Assembly: GCF_009184545.1 (NCBI RefSeq)
Contig: NZ_QJOW01000001.1
Location: forward strand, 124,001-188,000
Origin: Halosegnis rubeus
Lineage (GTDB): Archaea > Halobacteriota > Halobacteria > Halobacteriales > Haloarculaceae
Direction of reading: 5' to 3'
DNA length: 64,000 nt
Made by a program: the position numbers and the translations under genes. Below, in pieces: positions 25,061 to 33,852 of this stretch (the first letter of the stretch is position 1; each line of letters opens with the position of its first letter). Below the pieces are notes generated by a model. That model saw nothing but the letters and a program-made list of their open reading frames with translations, was not told where the DNA came from and ran no database searches.

Positions 25061-27439
25061 ATGGAACGACGGAAGTTCATCATCGGCGCAGGGGCATTGG
25101 GAGCTGGAATCAGTACGGCCATCGGCACGGGAGCGTTCACCTCCGTCGAAGCCGAGCGGTCGTTCTCGGTCGCGACCGCCGGAGACGCGGAAGCGTATCT
25201 CCGCATGACGGCCGCTGATAGCCCGAACGCACAGTACGTTGACGAACAGTCTGACACGCTTTCAGTAACGCTTGACTCGCTGAACGAGAATGCTGTCACG
25301 ACTGTCGACGATCTCTTCCTCCTGCAAAACGAGGGAACGCAGGCCATCTCGGTGTATCTCACGGACTCGTCTGATGCGGTGACGTTCGAAGCCGACGGAA
25401 GCTCCGTTGAGGGAGTCGACGGCGCTGTGCGACTCGGCGTCGGTGAGTCAGTCACTGTCGATGTCGAGGTCGACACGACAGACGCGTCCGGTTCGCTGCT
25501 CGACTCCGTCACCGTCATGGCGAAATCACAGGTGTTCGCTGCGGGCGACGACGGCGTCGTGACTGTCGGACCGAGCGGCTCGGGCGTGGACCACAACACG
25601 ATCCAGGCAGGGGTTGATGCGGCTGCTCAACAGGCTGCAAGCGCTGTGCTCGTCGAAACCGGGACCTACGAAGAACAAGTCACGGTTGATTATGATGGTC
25701 TGACTGTTCGAGCAGCACAGAACGGTTCCCCAGTAGTTTCTTCTCCGGATAGCGCAACCCAGACGGTTGAGATTGCCGGCGACGATATCACTACCGAAGG
25801 TCTGACTATTGAGAATGAAGTTGGTGACCATGGTATCTTCCTCGCTGACGATGTGAGCGGGGTCTCTATCGTTGAGAATACTATCCAGAACGTCGGCACC
25901 GGCGACGGCGCTTCGGGTAATCAGCAGGGACTTGCTGGCGATGGTGGTCAAGAAGGAATCAGCATCGTCGGAAATGAGTTCACCAGCATCAGTTCATCAA
26001 TTGGCGAGAACGGATACACTGCCAAGGCAATTTGGCTCTCTGCCAATCCGAACAGCAATGTCAACCCCATTCAAGATGTCACGATTCGCGGAAACAGTAT
26101 CACAGACGTGACGAGCGAGGTGGCAGCATACGGCATCCAACTTCAGTCTGATATCTCTAACGTTGAGATTGATGGAAACATCATTGAGGGCGTCGCTGGA
26201 GACCCGGATAATGATGTCAACGACCGTAGTGATTGGGCGGCAGCCGTGAACCTGAGCAAGGGATCACAAGCCGCCGGCCCGCGTGATATCTCAATCGTTG
26301 ATAACTATCTTGATGCTGTCTCGGCGACAGCTGACGACCCATACCCCGGAACCTCCGTCGTTGTTGAAGGGGAAGCGGAGGCGCGTTCCATCGATGTCAA
26401 CCGTAATGACATCGAAGCACTCGGTGGGATTGTTAACAAGACCAGCTACGGAGTGGTTGATGCGACGAACAACTGGTGGGGCGCACCTACCGGGCCATCG
26501 GGCTTCCAAGAAAACGAGACTGCAACGGCAGTCGACTCTGCTGGAAGCGCGACTGCAAACGGGGACGGCGTTCGTGTTCTCGACTGGAATAACGACGGGA
26601 CGGCGGAAGTCAACTTCGACAACTTCGCTACCGAACCGTTCTACTCGGAGACGCACACAGTTGCAGCCGACTCCTCGGCGGACTTCCAGAGTGTACAGGC
26701 AGCGGTTGACGCCGCACAGCCGACCGATACGATTGAACTGGCTCCTCAAGAATTTAATGGGTCGATCGACGTTCCCGTTGACGACCTAAGTATCAAGGGG
26801 GCAGGCGAAGGTGAAACCATCATCGACACCAGCGCTGATCGAGACTATGGTGTCTCTGTCAGCGGCACTAATTTCACACTTAGCAACCTCACCGTCATCG
26901 GCCCAGACGGTCCCGAATCATCGGGCTATGGTGTCAAGATATCGGACTCTCCCACTCGTGCCCTCAGCAACGTCACTGTGGAGAACGTAACTGTCGAAGG
27001 ATCTGCTCGGTCTGAACTTGACCTCAACTACGTCTCCGATGTGACAATCGACAACGTCACGCTGAACGGAAACGGAACGGGTGGCGTCGGCCTAGCCCTC
27101 ACCGAGTGTACCAATGTGAGTATCTCGAACATCGCGACCAGCGGTAACACCTGGGGCGGTGTCGGGCTTTACTCATACGGTGAAGGCGATTCGAACTACC
27201 AGCGTGACACGGACGGTGTGACGTTCTCTGGTGATAACAGCTACGCCGAGTCGCTCCCAGTCTACCAAGATCCGGCCACCGCCGTGACGAACGTCACCAT
27301 TGGCAGCACGCTGAGCCACAAGCTCTCGACCGACGACGATGCGTTTGTCCGCTACTTCGCGTCTGAGGCAGATGCACAGGCATTTGTCGAATCAGCTGAG
27401 GATTTAACCCCCAGCAACTCAACAATAGAGGAACTGTAG
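25061..27439 (+). CDS. surface protein: DUF1102-like domain fused to right-handed beta-helix
   Basis: A 792-residue exported protein. The signal region is MERRKFIIGAGALGAGISTA followed by IGTGAFTSVEAERS. Residues 30-165 form a DUF1102/TasA-like beta domain (VYLTDSSDAVTFEADGSSVE). From about residue 170 repeated strands such as VTIRGNSITDVTSE and ISIVDNYLDAVSA indicate parallel beta-helix repeats, as in carbohydrate-active or adhesive surface proteins. It ends TPSNSTIEEL with no PGF-CTERM anchor. Codons turn clearly AT-richer from about 25,600, as if the helix part had a different history. The 27447 protein follows 7 bp later. Confidence 0.82.
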   Translation: MERRKFIIGAGALGAGISTAIGTGAFTSVEAERSFSVATAGDAEAYLRMTAADSPNAQYVDEQSDTLSVTLDSLNENAVTTVDDLFLLQNEGTQAISVYLTDSSDAVTFEADGSSVEGVDGAVRLGVGESVTVDVEVDTTDASGSLLDSVTVMAKSQVFAAGDDGVVTVGPSGSGVDHNTIQAGVDAAAQQAASAVLVETGTYEEQVTVDYDGLTVRAAQNGSPVVSSPDSATQTVEIAGDDITTEGLTIENEVGDHGIFLADDVSGVSIVENTIQNVGTGDGASGNQQGLAGDGGQEGISIVGNEFTSISSSIGENGYTAKAIWLSANPNSNVNPIQDVTIRGNSITDVTSEVAAYGIQLQSDISNVEIDGNIIEGVAGDPDNDVNDRSDWAAAVNLSKGSQAAGPRDISIVDNYLDAVSATADDPYPGTSVVVEGEAEARSIDVNRNDIEALGGIVNKTSYGVVDATNNWWGAPTGPSGFQENETATAVDSAGSATANGDGVRVLDWNNDGTAEVNFDNFATEPFYSETHTVAADSSADFQSVQAAVDAAQPTDTIELAPQEFNGSIDVPVDDLSIKGAGEGETIIDTSADRDYGVSVSGTNFTLSNLTVIGPDGPESSGYGVKISDSPTRALSNVTVENVTVEGSARSELDLNYVSDVTIDNVTLNGNGTGGVGLALTECTNVSISNIATSGNTWGGVGLYSYGEGDSNYQRDTDGVTFSGDNSYAESLPVYQDPATAVTNVTIGSTLSHKLSTDDDAFVRYFASEADAQAFVESAEDLTPSNSTIEEL

Positions 27440-27446
27440 ACGCCAA

Positions 27447-28718
27447 ATGAACCAGACACGCACGCTGGCCGCACTCACCGCGCTCCTGTTGCTCGCCGCT
27501 GCGGGAGCAACAGCCACAGGTGCGTTCTCGGGGTCGCCCGACGCGGTCGCGGCCGAACTGGACGCGACCCCGGCCGACGGGCCGAACGGCGCGTACGCGA
27601 CCGTCAGCGAGGACGGCCAGCTCGCAGTCGATCTCGGTGAACGAATCAATCGCCGCGGTGTGACGCGGTTCGCGGGCGTGTTCGAGCTCTCGTACACCGG
27701 GGAAGAATCCGCGACGGTGTGGCTCACGGACGATTCGGACGCGGTGACGTTCACCGCGTTATCGAACTCCATCGAGGGCGAATCGAACGCCATCGAACTC
27801 GGTCCCGGCGAGTCACTCAGCGTCGGCGTGACGGTCGATTCGACCGCCGCTGGGAGTCTCTCGGCCGAGCGCGTGACGCTCCGCACGCTCGTCGACGAGA
27901 ACGGCGAGACCGTCGTCGAGGTCTCACAGCCCGAACCCGGTGTCGTCGAGGCGGAGACGACCGACGCCGCGCCCGACGACCCGGTCGTCATCGACACGAC
28001 GGCAGTCAACGCCGACGCCGAGGCGTCTGACCCGACGCTCGACTCGCTGTCGGTGACGACGACCGAGGAGACCGACCTCACGGTCGAGGTGTCGACCAAC
28101 GACGAGCCGGAGGCTGCACCGGAGCTCGAATCCGAAATCGACGGAGAGACGTTCGGCTATCTCGACGTCGCACACCCGGACACTGTCGACGCGGACATCG
28201 GCGGTGCGAGCTTCGAGTTCTCCGTGCCGAAGGCGACACTCGACGACGCGGGACTCGACCCGGCGGACGTGACGCTCTACCGGTTCAACGCCGGCACGTG
28301 GAACGAGGTGCCGACCTCGGAAGTCGGCGAGTCGCCGGACGCGTTCCTGTTCCGGGCCGACTCGCCCGGACTCTCGGAGTTCGCTATCGGTGAACGCACG
28401 GTCAACGCCGACCCGACGCCGGAGCCGCCGACGGAGACGGACACCCCGACAGCGACACCGACACCGACGGCGACACCGACGGCGACACCGACGGCGACGG
28501 CGACCGAGACCGACGACGGCACCGCGACGCCGACGGCGACGGACACGCCGGAGCCGACGACGACGCCAACCGAAACGGCGACCCCGTCCGCGACGCCAGC
28601 ACCGACCGAGACCGCACCCGCGACGGAGACGAGCGGGAGCCAGCCCGGCTTCGGTGTGCTCGCTGCCCTGGTCGTCGTGGCCGGGACGCTCGCGGCGTAC
28701 CGCCGCCGACAGAGCTGA
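27447..28718 (+). CDS. PGF-CTERM surface protein with DUF1102-like and PGF-pre-PGF domains
   Basis: A 423-residue exported protein. Signal peptide residues 1-27 (LAALTALLLLAAAGATATGA). Residues 35-155 are paralogous to the N-domain of the preceding gene (VWLTDDSDAVTFTALSNSIE). About 185-315 is a PGF-pre-PGF domain (VTLYRFNAGTWNEVPTSEVG; SPGLSEFAIGE). A Thr/Pro linker likely to be O-glycosylated runs to residue 393. The tail SQPGFGVLAALVVVAGTLAA plus an Arg cluster is the PGF-CTERM signal cut by archaeosortase A, giving a lipid-anchored product. It lies 7 bp after the beta-helix gene, same operon. Confidence 0.88.
   Translation: MNQTRTLAALTALLLLAAAGATATGAFSGSPDAVAAELDATPADGPNGAYATVSEDGQLAVDLGERINRRGVTRFAGVFELSYTGEESATVWLTDDSDAVTFTALSNSIEGESNAIELGPGESLSVGVTVDSTAAGSLSAERVTLRTLVDENGETVVEVSQPEPGVVEAETTDAAPDDPVVIDTTAVNADAEASDPTLDSLSVTTTEETDLTVEVSTNDEPEAAPELESEIDGETFGYLDVAHPDTVDADIGGASFEFSVPKATLDDAGLDPADVTLYRFNAGTWNEVPTSEVGESPDAFLFRADSPGLSEFAIGERTVNADPTPEPPTETDTPTATPTPTATPTATPTATATETDDGTATPTATDTPEPTTTPTETATPSATPAPTETAPATETSGSQPGFGVLAALVVVAGTLAAYRRRQS
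28431..28620 (+). repeat. low-complexity Thr/Pro codon repeats
   Basis: Repeats of units such as ACACCGACGGCG encode the TPT/ATPT linker of the PGF-CTERM protein. Similar stretches occur at 32110-32240 and 39610-39745 in other surface genes. They are prone to length change by slippage or recombination. Confidence 0.7.
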
Positions 28719-28727
28719 CGACCTCGA

Positions 28728-28749
28728 GATTCGAGCCAACGCTCGAATC
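28728..28749 (+). terminator. perfect hairpin after the PGF-CTERM gene
   Basis: GATTCGAGC-CAAC-GCTCGAATC gives a 9-bp perfect stem with a 4-nt loop, starting 10 bp after the stop at 28718, followed by a pyrimidine-rich CCCCTTCTTTC. It fits a transcript end or stabilising 3' hairpin. The next 270 bp to the signal peptidase hold no gene that I can support. Confidence 0.5.
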
Positions 28750-29019
28750 GCCGAACCCCTTCTTTCGACGCCGCTGACCGCCCGAGTCACGTCGCCGTCC
28801 GTCGCTGTCAGGCGGCGTTTCGCTGCCGGGTTCGCCACGGCTGGGTACGTCGCCAACACCGCGATCGGTGTGCTCGAGCGCCCGCGTCACTCCCGGCTTC
28901 CCCGACCGAGCCGGGGCCTCTGGAACCGGCCGCCGTCGCCGCCGTGGTGTGGCGGCGGTCTCGTTCGTCGCCGGCCACGTGGCGCAGCCGGGGGTTCGAA
29001 CTGCGTGGCTCCGCAGCGC

Positions 29020-29026
29020 TTAATAT
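29020..29026 (+). promoter_or_regulatory. TATA box of the signal peptidase gene
   Basis: TTAATAT in the context GCGCTTAATATCAC is centred 25 bp upstream of the GTG at 29048. That spacing implies transcription starting at or very near the start codon, a leaderless mRNA, and supports the GTG as the true start. Confidence 0.55.
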
Positions 29027-29047
29027 CACACCAAGTAACAGTTCGCC

Positions 29048-30178
29048 GTGTCGTGGGGCCACCGCGTTCGCGTTCTCTGTCTGGGACTCGCCGCACTCGT
29101 GGTGGCATCGCTGTTCGTCGGGCAGGTGCTCGGCCAGCCCGTGCTCTTGGGCTTCGTCGAGACCGGAAGCATGGAACCGACGCTCCAGCCCGGTGACGGG
29201 TTCATCGCGCTACCCGCCGCTGTCGCCGGGCCAATCGAGGAGGGTGACGTGGTCACGTTCCGCGCGACGACCGTCGGGGGTGGCGGTCTGACGACCCACC
29301 GCGTCGTTGAGACGCAGGGCGGGCAGTTCACGACGAAAGGCGACGCGAATCCGTTCACCGACCAGGCAAGCGGCGAGCCGCCGGTGACGCGAGCGCGAAT
29401 CGTCGCCGTCGCTCCGCAGGTCGGCGGCTCGATTCTCGTCCTCCCGGAACTCGGGACGGTCGCCGTCGGGTCCCAGCAGGTCCTCAACACCGCTGCCCGA
29501 CCCGTCTCGCAGGCCACCGGACTTCCGGTCGCCACAGCCCGTGGCTTCGTCACCGTCGGCTTGACCGTCGGCTTAGCGCTCGCGCTCACGTCCGAGGGAA
29601 CCGGCCCTCCGGCACGCGACCTCGCCCGCGATGTCGGCGTCAACCGCCACCGCATTACGCAGGTCGTCACCGCCGCGGTCGTGGTCGCCGTGACGGCCGC
29701 GATGGTTCTGCCCGCCGGGGCGGCGGCCTTCGAAATCGTCAGCGCCGAACAGGACGCCCCCGGGCCGCGTGTCATCGAACAGGGGGACTCGGAGCAGGCG
29801 AACTACACGGTCGCGAACGGCGGCGTCGTCCCCGTGGTGAGTTATCTCTCCGGCAGCGAGCGAGCGAGCGTCGCCACGGAGCGTGTCGTCACCGCGGCGC
29901 GAAGCCAACAGCAGACGACCGTGACGCTGTCCGCGCCGGCCGAGACGGGGCTGTACCGAGCGACGGTGTCGGAACAGCGGTATCTGGCCGTACTCCCGGT
30001 CGGCGTCATCGACCGGCTGCACGTCGTACATCCCCTCGCCCCGGTCATCGCTATCGACCTCTGGATTGGGGCTGTCGTCTACGGTCTCTTCCGGGTCACG
30101 TTGGGGACGGGACGAACACGACGACGACGCGCGGACCGACCGGGGGCGGTCGCGCGTCGACTGCGGAGGTATCTCTGA
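29048..30178 (+). CDS. SipW-like (ER-type) signal peptidase I with C-terminal membrane domain
   Basis: A 376-residue protein. The peptidase domain carries the catalytic Ser41 in ETGSMEPTLQPGD, His84 in TTHRVVE and Asp99 in TKGDANPF. The Ser-His-Asp arrangement is that of archaeal, eukaryotic ER and Bacillus SipW peptidases, not the Ser-Lys bacterial type. Helices follow at about 165-182 and 212-232, then an external beta domain and a last helix near 345. That C-terminal half is extra compared with minimal peptidases. The GTG start is leaderless. The stop overlaps the DUF5305 gene by one base. It probably processes the TasA-like proteins encoded upstream. Confidence 0.88.
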   Translation: MSWGHRVRVLCLGLAALVVASLFVGQVLGQPVLLGFVETGSMEPTLQPGDGFIALPAAVAGPIEEGDVVTFRATTVGGGGLTTHRVVETQGGQFTTKGDANPFTDQASGEPPVTRARIVAVAPQVGGSILVLPELGTVAVGSQQVLNTAARPVSQATGLPVATARGFVTVGLTVGLALALTSEGTGPPARDLARDVGVNRHRITQVVTAAVVVAVTAAMVLPAGAAAFEIVSAEQDAPGPRVIEQGDSEQANYTVANGGVVPVVSYLSGSERASVATERVVTAARSQQQTTVTLSAPAETGLYRATVSEQRYLAVLPVGVIDRLHVVHPLAPVIAIDLWIGAVVYGLFRVTLGTGRTRRRRADRPGAVARRLRRYL

Positions 30179-31326
30179 TGGACGAACAGACTCTACTCAC
30201 GCTCCGGCGAACCGTTGTGAACAACAGCACCGTCCTGCTCGCGGCGGTCGTCGTGCTCGCACTCGTCGGGGGTGGCGTGGCCTACACCGCCCACTTCGAT
30301 CCCGGGACCGAGTCGGTCGAAGACACCGTCGCCACGTGGGAGACGACCACCGCCTACGACCACTCGGCGAGCGTCACGCGCGAGAACCCGCTCTTCGAGC
30401 AGGGCGTCGTCCTCGCGAACCGAGACGCGTACTTCCTGCGCATCACGCCCGTCCTCGACGGGAGCCACCGGTTTAGCTACGGCGCACCGGCCGGTTCGAT
30501 GACCGTCAGTCTCGACTCGACGCTCGTCATCGAAGCCGTTGACGACGACGGCGAGACGACGTACTGGCAGCGAACGCGACCGCTCGACTCGTTCGAGCGG
30601 TCGAACGTCGCTCCCGGCGAGACCCTTCGACTCCCGTTCAGCGTGAACATCTCGGCGGTCAATCAGGACGTCGAGGAGATTCAAGCCGCAGTGGGGCAAA
30701 CGCCCGGCGAGACGACGGTCGCGATTCGGACCACGGCGACCTACGAGGGAACAATCGAGGGCCAGTCGGTCCGCCGGAGTCGGACGACCGAACTCCCCAT
30801 CCGACTCGCGACCGCGACGTACACCGTCTCCGAGGGGGAGACTGGTCGCCAACAGCGGACGATTACCGAGTCCCGAACCGTGACGCGGAGCTACGAGCCA
30901 CTGTGGACGGTCGGCGGTCCGCTAGCGTTGCTGTTCGGGCTGGTCGGCGTGGTCGCGCTCTCGGTGATCGACACCGACCGCCTCGCGCTGTCCGCGACCG
31001 AGGCGGCCCGGCTCACCTATCTGCGCGACCGCGCGGAGTACCGCGAGTACCTCTCGGAGATTGCGCCGCCGGCCGACCTGTCTGCCCCATCCACGGCGTC
31101 GTCGCTCGCCGCGCTGGTGGATTATGCCATCGACAGCGACTGCGGCGTGTTGGCCGACCACGACGCCGAACCGACGCGCTATCACGTCGTCGACGGCGAC
31201 CGGCACTACGTCTACGAGCCACCGGCCCGGACACAGCCGCCGGCGCTCGGTTCGCTAATTTCAGTTCCGGGTCGAGCCGACGGGACCGACGACACGGAGA
31301 CGCCAGACACAGACGACGACACCTGA
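30178..31326 (+). CDS. DUF5305 family membrane protein
   Basis: A 382-residue protein with two membrane helices, VLLAAVVVLALVGGGVAY (about residues 19-36) and GPLALLFGLVGVVALSVID (about 245-265). Between them is an external beta-rich domain of about 200 residues, and the cytoplasmic tail ends in an acidic stretch. Haloarchaeal DUF5305 proteins are found beside signal peptidases of this kind. TGATG overlap with the peptidase gene indicates co-translation. A role as assembly factor or chaperone for the exported fibre-like proteins is an inference. Confidence 0.8.
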   Translation: MDEQTLLTLRRTVVNNSTVLLAAVVVLALVGGGVAYTAHFDPGTESVEDTVATWETTTAYDHSASVTRENPLFEQGVVLANRDAYFLRITPVLDGSHRFSYGAPAGSMTVSLDSTLVIEAVDDDGETTYWQRTRPLDSFERSNVAPGETLRLPFSVNISAVNQDVEEIQAAVGQTPGETTVAIRTTATYEGTIEGQSVRRSRTTELPIRLATATYTVSEGETGRQQRTITESRTVTRSYEPLWTVGGPLALLFGLVGVVALSVIDTDRLALSATEAARLTYLRDRAEYREYLSEIAPPADLSAPSTASSLAALVDYAIDSDCGVLADHDAEPTRYHVVDGDRHYVYEPPARTQPPALGSLISVPGRADGTDDTETPDTDDDT

Positions 31327-31335
31327 CCCGCGCCG

Positions 31336-31602
31336 TTAGACGCTCGCTCGCCGCTTCCAGTGAAGCAGATACAGCAGATACACACTCGCCCCGACCACCA
31401 ATACGCCACCGGCCCCGTACGCGAGCGTTGCCACACCCGCACCGGCGAGTGCAATCTGGACCAACTGGACCCCGACCAGGACAGCAAACAGCGCTGTAAT
31501 CGTCCAGAACACCGTCGAGAGGAGCGACCAGCCTGCCTTCGGTAACTCCTCGCGGACGATTCGCCGAACGTCGGCGTCGGTGAGCTCGTCGGCGTCGCTC
31601 AT
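31336..31602 (-). CDS. small two-helix membrane protein
   Basis: An 88-residue protein. An acidic N-terminus (MSDADELTDADVRRIVREEL) is followed by two membrane helices (LLSTVFWTITALFAVLVGVQ and GAGGVLVVGASVYLLYLL) and the basic end HWKRRASV. It resembles many haloarchaeal small membrane proteins without known role. It converges with the DUF5305 gene, with only 9 bp between the stops. Confidence 0.7.
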   Translation of the reverse strand: MSDADELTDADVRRIVREELPKAGWSLLSTVFWTITALFAVLVGVQLVQIALAGAGVATLAYGAGGVLVVGASVYLLYLLHWKRRASV

Positions 31603-31642
31603 GACACTCTGTTGTCGTGGCTCACAATGAGCATTGTGCCGG

Positions 31643-32341
31643 TCAACAGACGGCGACCGTCACGTAGACGTACTCGCCGCTCGCGGCGACGCCGACGCCG
31701 ATGTGCTCGGCGTTTTCTAACTCCAGCGTGCGACGCGCTTGGTCGTCAGAGAGCAGGCGGTCGACGAGGCGCTGGCCGACTGTCGCGGGGTCGGCACCCG
31801 AACGCGGCACGCGGGCAAAGCCCTCCATCGTCTCTTTTGCGACGACGTACTGCTCTTGGTTGTTGACGACCCGGCAGTTCGCGATAGTCGAATTCTGTGC
31901 GTAGCGGTCGGCCGTCGTGGAGCCGTCGATGGTGTGGGCGAGTCGCTCGGCGGTCGCCATCTGCTCGCTGTGGCGTTCAGCCATCGCCGAGAGCGCGGCC
32001 GGAAGCTGTCCCTCGGTGCTCATCGCCTCGTTGCCGACCGTCGTCGGGTCGTCCTGGAAGGCCGCGATGTCCCGCTCGACGGCTCGTTCGACACGGACCG
32101 TATCGAGCGTCGGCACTGGCGTCGGGGTCGATGTTGGCGTCGCGGTCGGCGTCGGTGTCGCCGTTCCGTCGTCCGTCGGTGTCGCTGTCGGTGTTGTGGT
32201 CCCGTTGGTAGTCGGTGTGGCCGTCGGCGTCGGCGACTCCGGCGTCGACGGAGCTGGGCCTTGACCCCCGAGCTGTGTCGCGCCGAGACCGACGACGACC
32301 GCGAGCACGACCACTGCGACCGCGAGGAGATTCTTGTTCAC
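31643..32341 (-). CDS. secreted CAP-domain (SCP-like) protein
   Basis: A 232-residue exported protein using a GTG start. The signal or anchor is NKNLLAVAVVVLAVVVGLGA, followed by a Thr/Pro-rich linker (residues 30-75) and a CAP/SCP domain. CAP features are MAERHSEQMATAERLAH, the IANCRVVNNQEQYVVAKE strand and the end HIGVGVAASGEYVYVTVAVC. CAP proteins are often extracellular and bind lipids, metals or cell-surface components. The frame stays open upstream, but a TATA-like element (TTTAACT on this strand near 32413) favours a start near 32341. Confidence 0.78.
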   Translation of the reverse strand: MNKNLLAVAVVVLAVVVGLGATQLGGQGPAPSTPESPTPTATPTTNGTTTPTATPTDDGTATPTPTATPTSTPTPVPTLDTVRVERAVERDIAAFQDDPTTVGNEAMSTEGQLPAALSAMAERHSEQMATAERLAHTIDGSTTADRYAQNSTIANCRVVNNQEQYVVAKETMEGFARVPRSGADPATVGQRLVDRLLSDDQARRTLELENAEHIGVGVAASGEYVYVTVAVC

Positions 32342-32482
32342 CGGCGGCCCCCGCGGCGGTGATCGGACCGGTCGTGCGACGCTGCCATACAGTCGCAGGT
32401 CGCCCGCACACGAGTTAAAGGGTCCGTCACTCCCGGCTCCTGTAGCCAGTACGTCTATTGCCGATGGGGTAGACATTCGGGT

Positions 32483-33106
32483 ATGCCACTCAGTCGCCGC
32501 GCGTTTCTCGCGAGTGCTGGCGTTGCCGCGGGCGGGAGCACGCTCGCCGACCGCGTCGCCCCGGCGACCGGGATGCTCGCGGAGGCTCTCCGTCACACGG
32601 CGTCACAGGAGGACCAAGACGACAACGACGGTTTGGTCAGAACCTTCGAGGACGAGTTTCGACTCCGACGGGACGACCGCCAGACGTACGATTTCGAGTT
32701 CGACACGTCGGTGACCATTCGCTATGACGCCATCGTCCGGTGGGGGAACGCCCAGCCCGGCGTCGACTTCCTGTTTTTCCAGTCCGACGAAGAGTTCGAA
32801 GCCTACCTCGCGGGTCGGCGTGCCCGCTACACGAATCCCGGCTCGCTGTTCGGCGTCGCCAACGTCAACGACTACGTGTTTCAAGATGTCGACGCCGGAC
32901 GCTATCACCTCGCCGTCGACAACACCGACTGGACCGACGGCTTCGGTGAGCCGCTCAACGGCGACCCCCGCGACATCAACGAGACGCCGAACGTCCCCGG
33001 TGGCTCTGCCTCCGACGGCTCCGACGTGCTCGGTATCGATTTCAACTTTCAGGCGACCGAGTTCAATCAGTCCACATCCGATGACTCGAACGGGTCGGAG
33101 ACGTAG
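32483..33106 (+). CDS. Tat-exported protein of unknown function
   Basis: A 207-residue protein with a twin-arginine signal, MPLSRRAFLASAGVAAGGST. The mature part is beta-rich and acidic (TYDFEFDTSVTIRYDAIV; ARYTNPGSLFGVANVNDYVF) and may be a beta-sandwich exposed outside the cell. The C-terminal region is Ser/Asp-rich. No family is recognised. It is divergent from the CAP gene with a 141-bp gap. Confidence 0.72.
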   Translation: MPLSRRAFLASAGVAAGGSTLADRVAPATGMLAEALRHTASQEDQDDNDGLVRTFEDEFRLRRDDRQTYDFEFDTSVTIRYDAIVRWGNAQPGVDFLFFQSDEEFEAYLAGRRARYTNPGSLFGVANVNDYVFQDVDAGRYHLAVDNTDWTDGFGEPLNGDPRDINETPNVPGGSASDGSDVLGIDFNFQATEFNQSTSDDSNGSET

Positions 33107-33111
33107 CCGCG

Positions 33112-33564
33112 CTACTCCGTTCGCTCGTCCGGCGAGATGCCGGTGTCGGCCGTTTCTGCGTCGAGTGAGTCCAACTGCGTCTCAGGCTGGAGCGTCAGTT
33201 TCGGGTCTTCCTCTTCCGGCTGCCCGTCGGCTCGGTGTTGTTCGATTGCGTCGACGAGCGTCTCGGTCGTGTCGGGGTCGTCGAAGCCGTAGCTGTCGGT
33301 GTCGTATTTGAACTCGAGGTGGAGCACGCCCTCGGCCGCACGGTAGGTGTCGAGCCGGTCCAATCGCACGCCGGAAATCGTCGACTCGAGGCCGATGACC
33401 TTCACGAGGAGGAGTCGCTGGTCGGTCACGACGACGTGTGTCGCCCAGCGGTCGAGCAGGCCGTCGGTGGTCGTCGCTGCCGTAACGAACTGCTCGTCGG
33501 GCATCAACAGCGAGCCCACGCGCTTTTTGACTCGCCCCGGCAGCTCGTTGACAGACTGGTACAC
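33112..33564 (-). CDS. PH-like domain protein (bPH/YokE type)
   Basis: A 150-residue cytoplasmic protein. The core LLMPDEQFVTAATTTDGLLD followed by HVVVTDQRLLLVKVIGLEST and FKYDTDSYGF is the pattern of bacterial and archaeal PH-like domains (YokE/bPH families), thought to bind membranes or partners. The C-terminal 40 residues are acidic and probably disordered. It converges with the Tat protein gene, stops 5 bp apart. Confidence 0.75.
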   Translation of the reverse strand: MYQSVNELPGRVKKRVGSLLMPDEQFVTAATTTDGLLDRWATHVVVTDQRLLLVKVIGLESTISGVRLDRLDTYRAAEGVLHLEFKYDTDSYGFDDPDTTETLVDAIEQHRADGQPEEEDPKLTLQPETQLDSLDAETADTGISPDERTE

Positions 33565-33603
33565 GCCGTGATATTCGCTGGCTGGCTGGTAAACCTTCCT
33601 CCC

Positions 33604-33800
33604 TCACGCAGTCCACGGCGACCCCTCGGGGTCGAAGCGTCGGTAGCGGCGGTCGATGGAATCTAACGTCTCGATGGCGTCGTCGTCGAGATCGAGCGCA
33701 GCGGCTCGGGCGTTCTCTGCGATATGGGCACGGCTCGTCGCCTTCGGAATTGCGGCCACGTCGTGGCTCGCCAGCCACGCGAGACACCCTCGCAGATGAC
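33604..33800 (-). pseudogene. aldo/keto reductase remnant, C-terminal 60 residues
   Basis: The frame ending at 33604 encodes CLAWLASHDVAAIPKATSRA and RRYRRFDPEGSPWTA, the closing part of haloarchaeal aldo/keto reductases (helix with AIPKATS, then the DPxxxPW tail). The catalytic Asp-Tyr-Lys-His part is missing. Sequence upstream of about 33,800 shows no reductase in any frame and instead carries an IS200/IS605-like right end, so the 5' part was lost with an insertion or deletion. Confidence 0.75.
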
Positions 33801-33852
33801 ACTCACAACGTTCCAAGAGTCGAAACCCACTGCCAGCGACGACTGACTGGCA

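Noticed and set aside
28985-29015. Sequence GGGGGTTCGAACTGCG resembling a tRNA T-arm
   Set aside because: The 3' arm does not pair and no D-arm or anticodon arm can be built around it.
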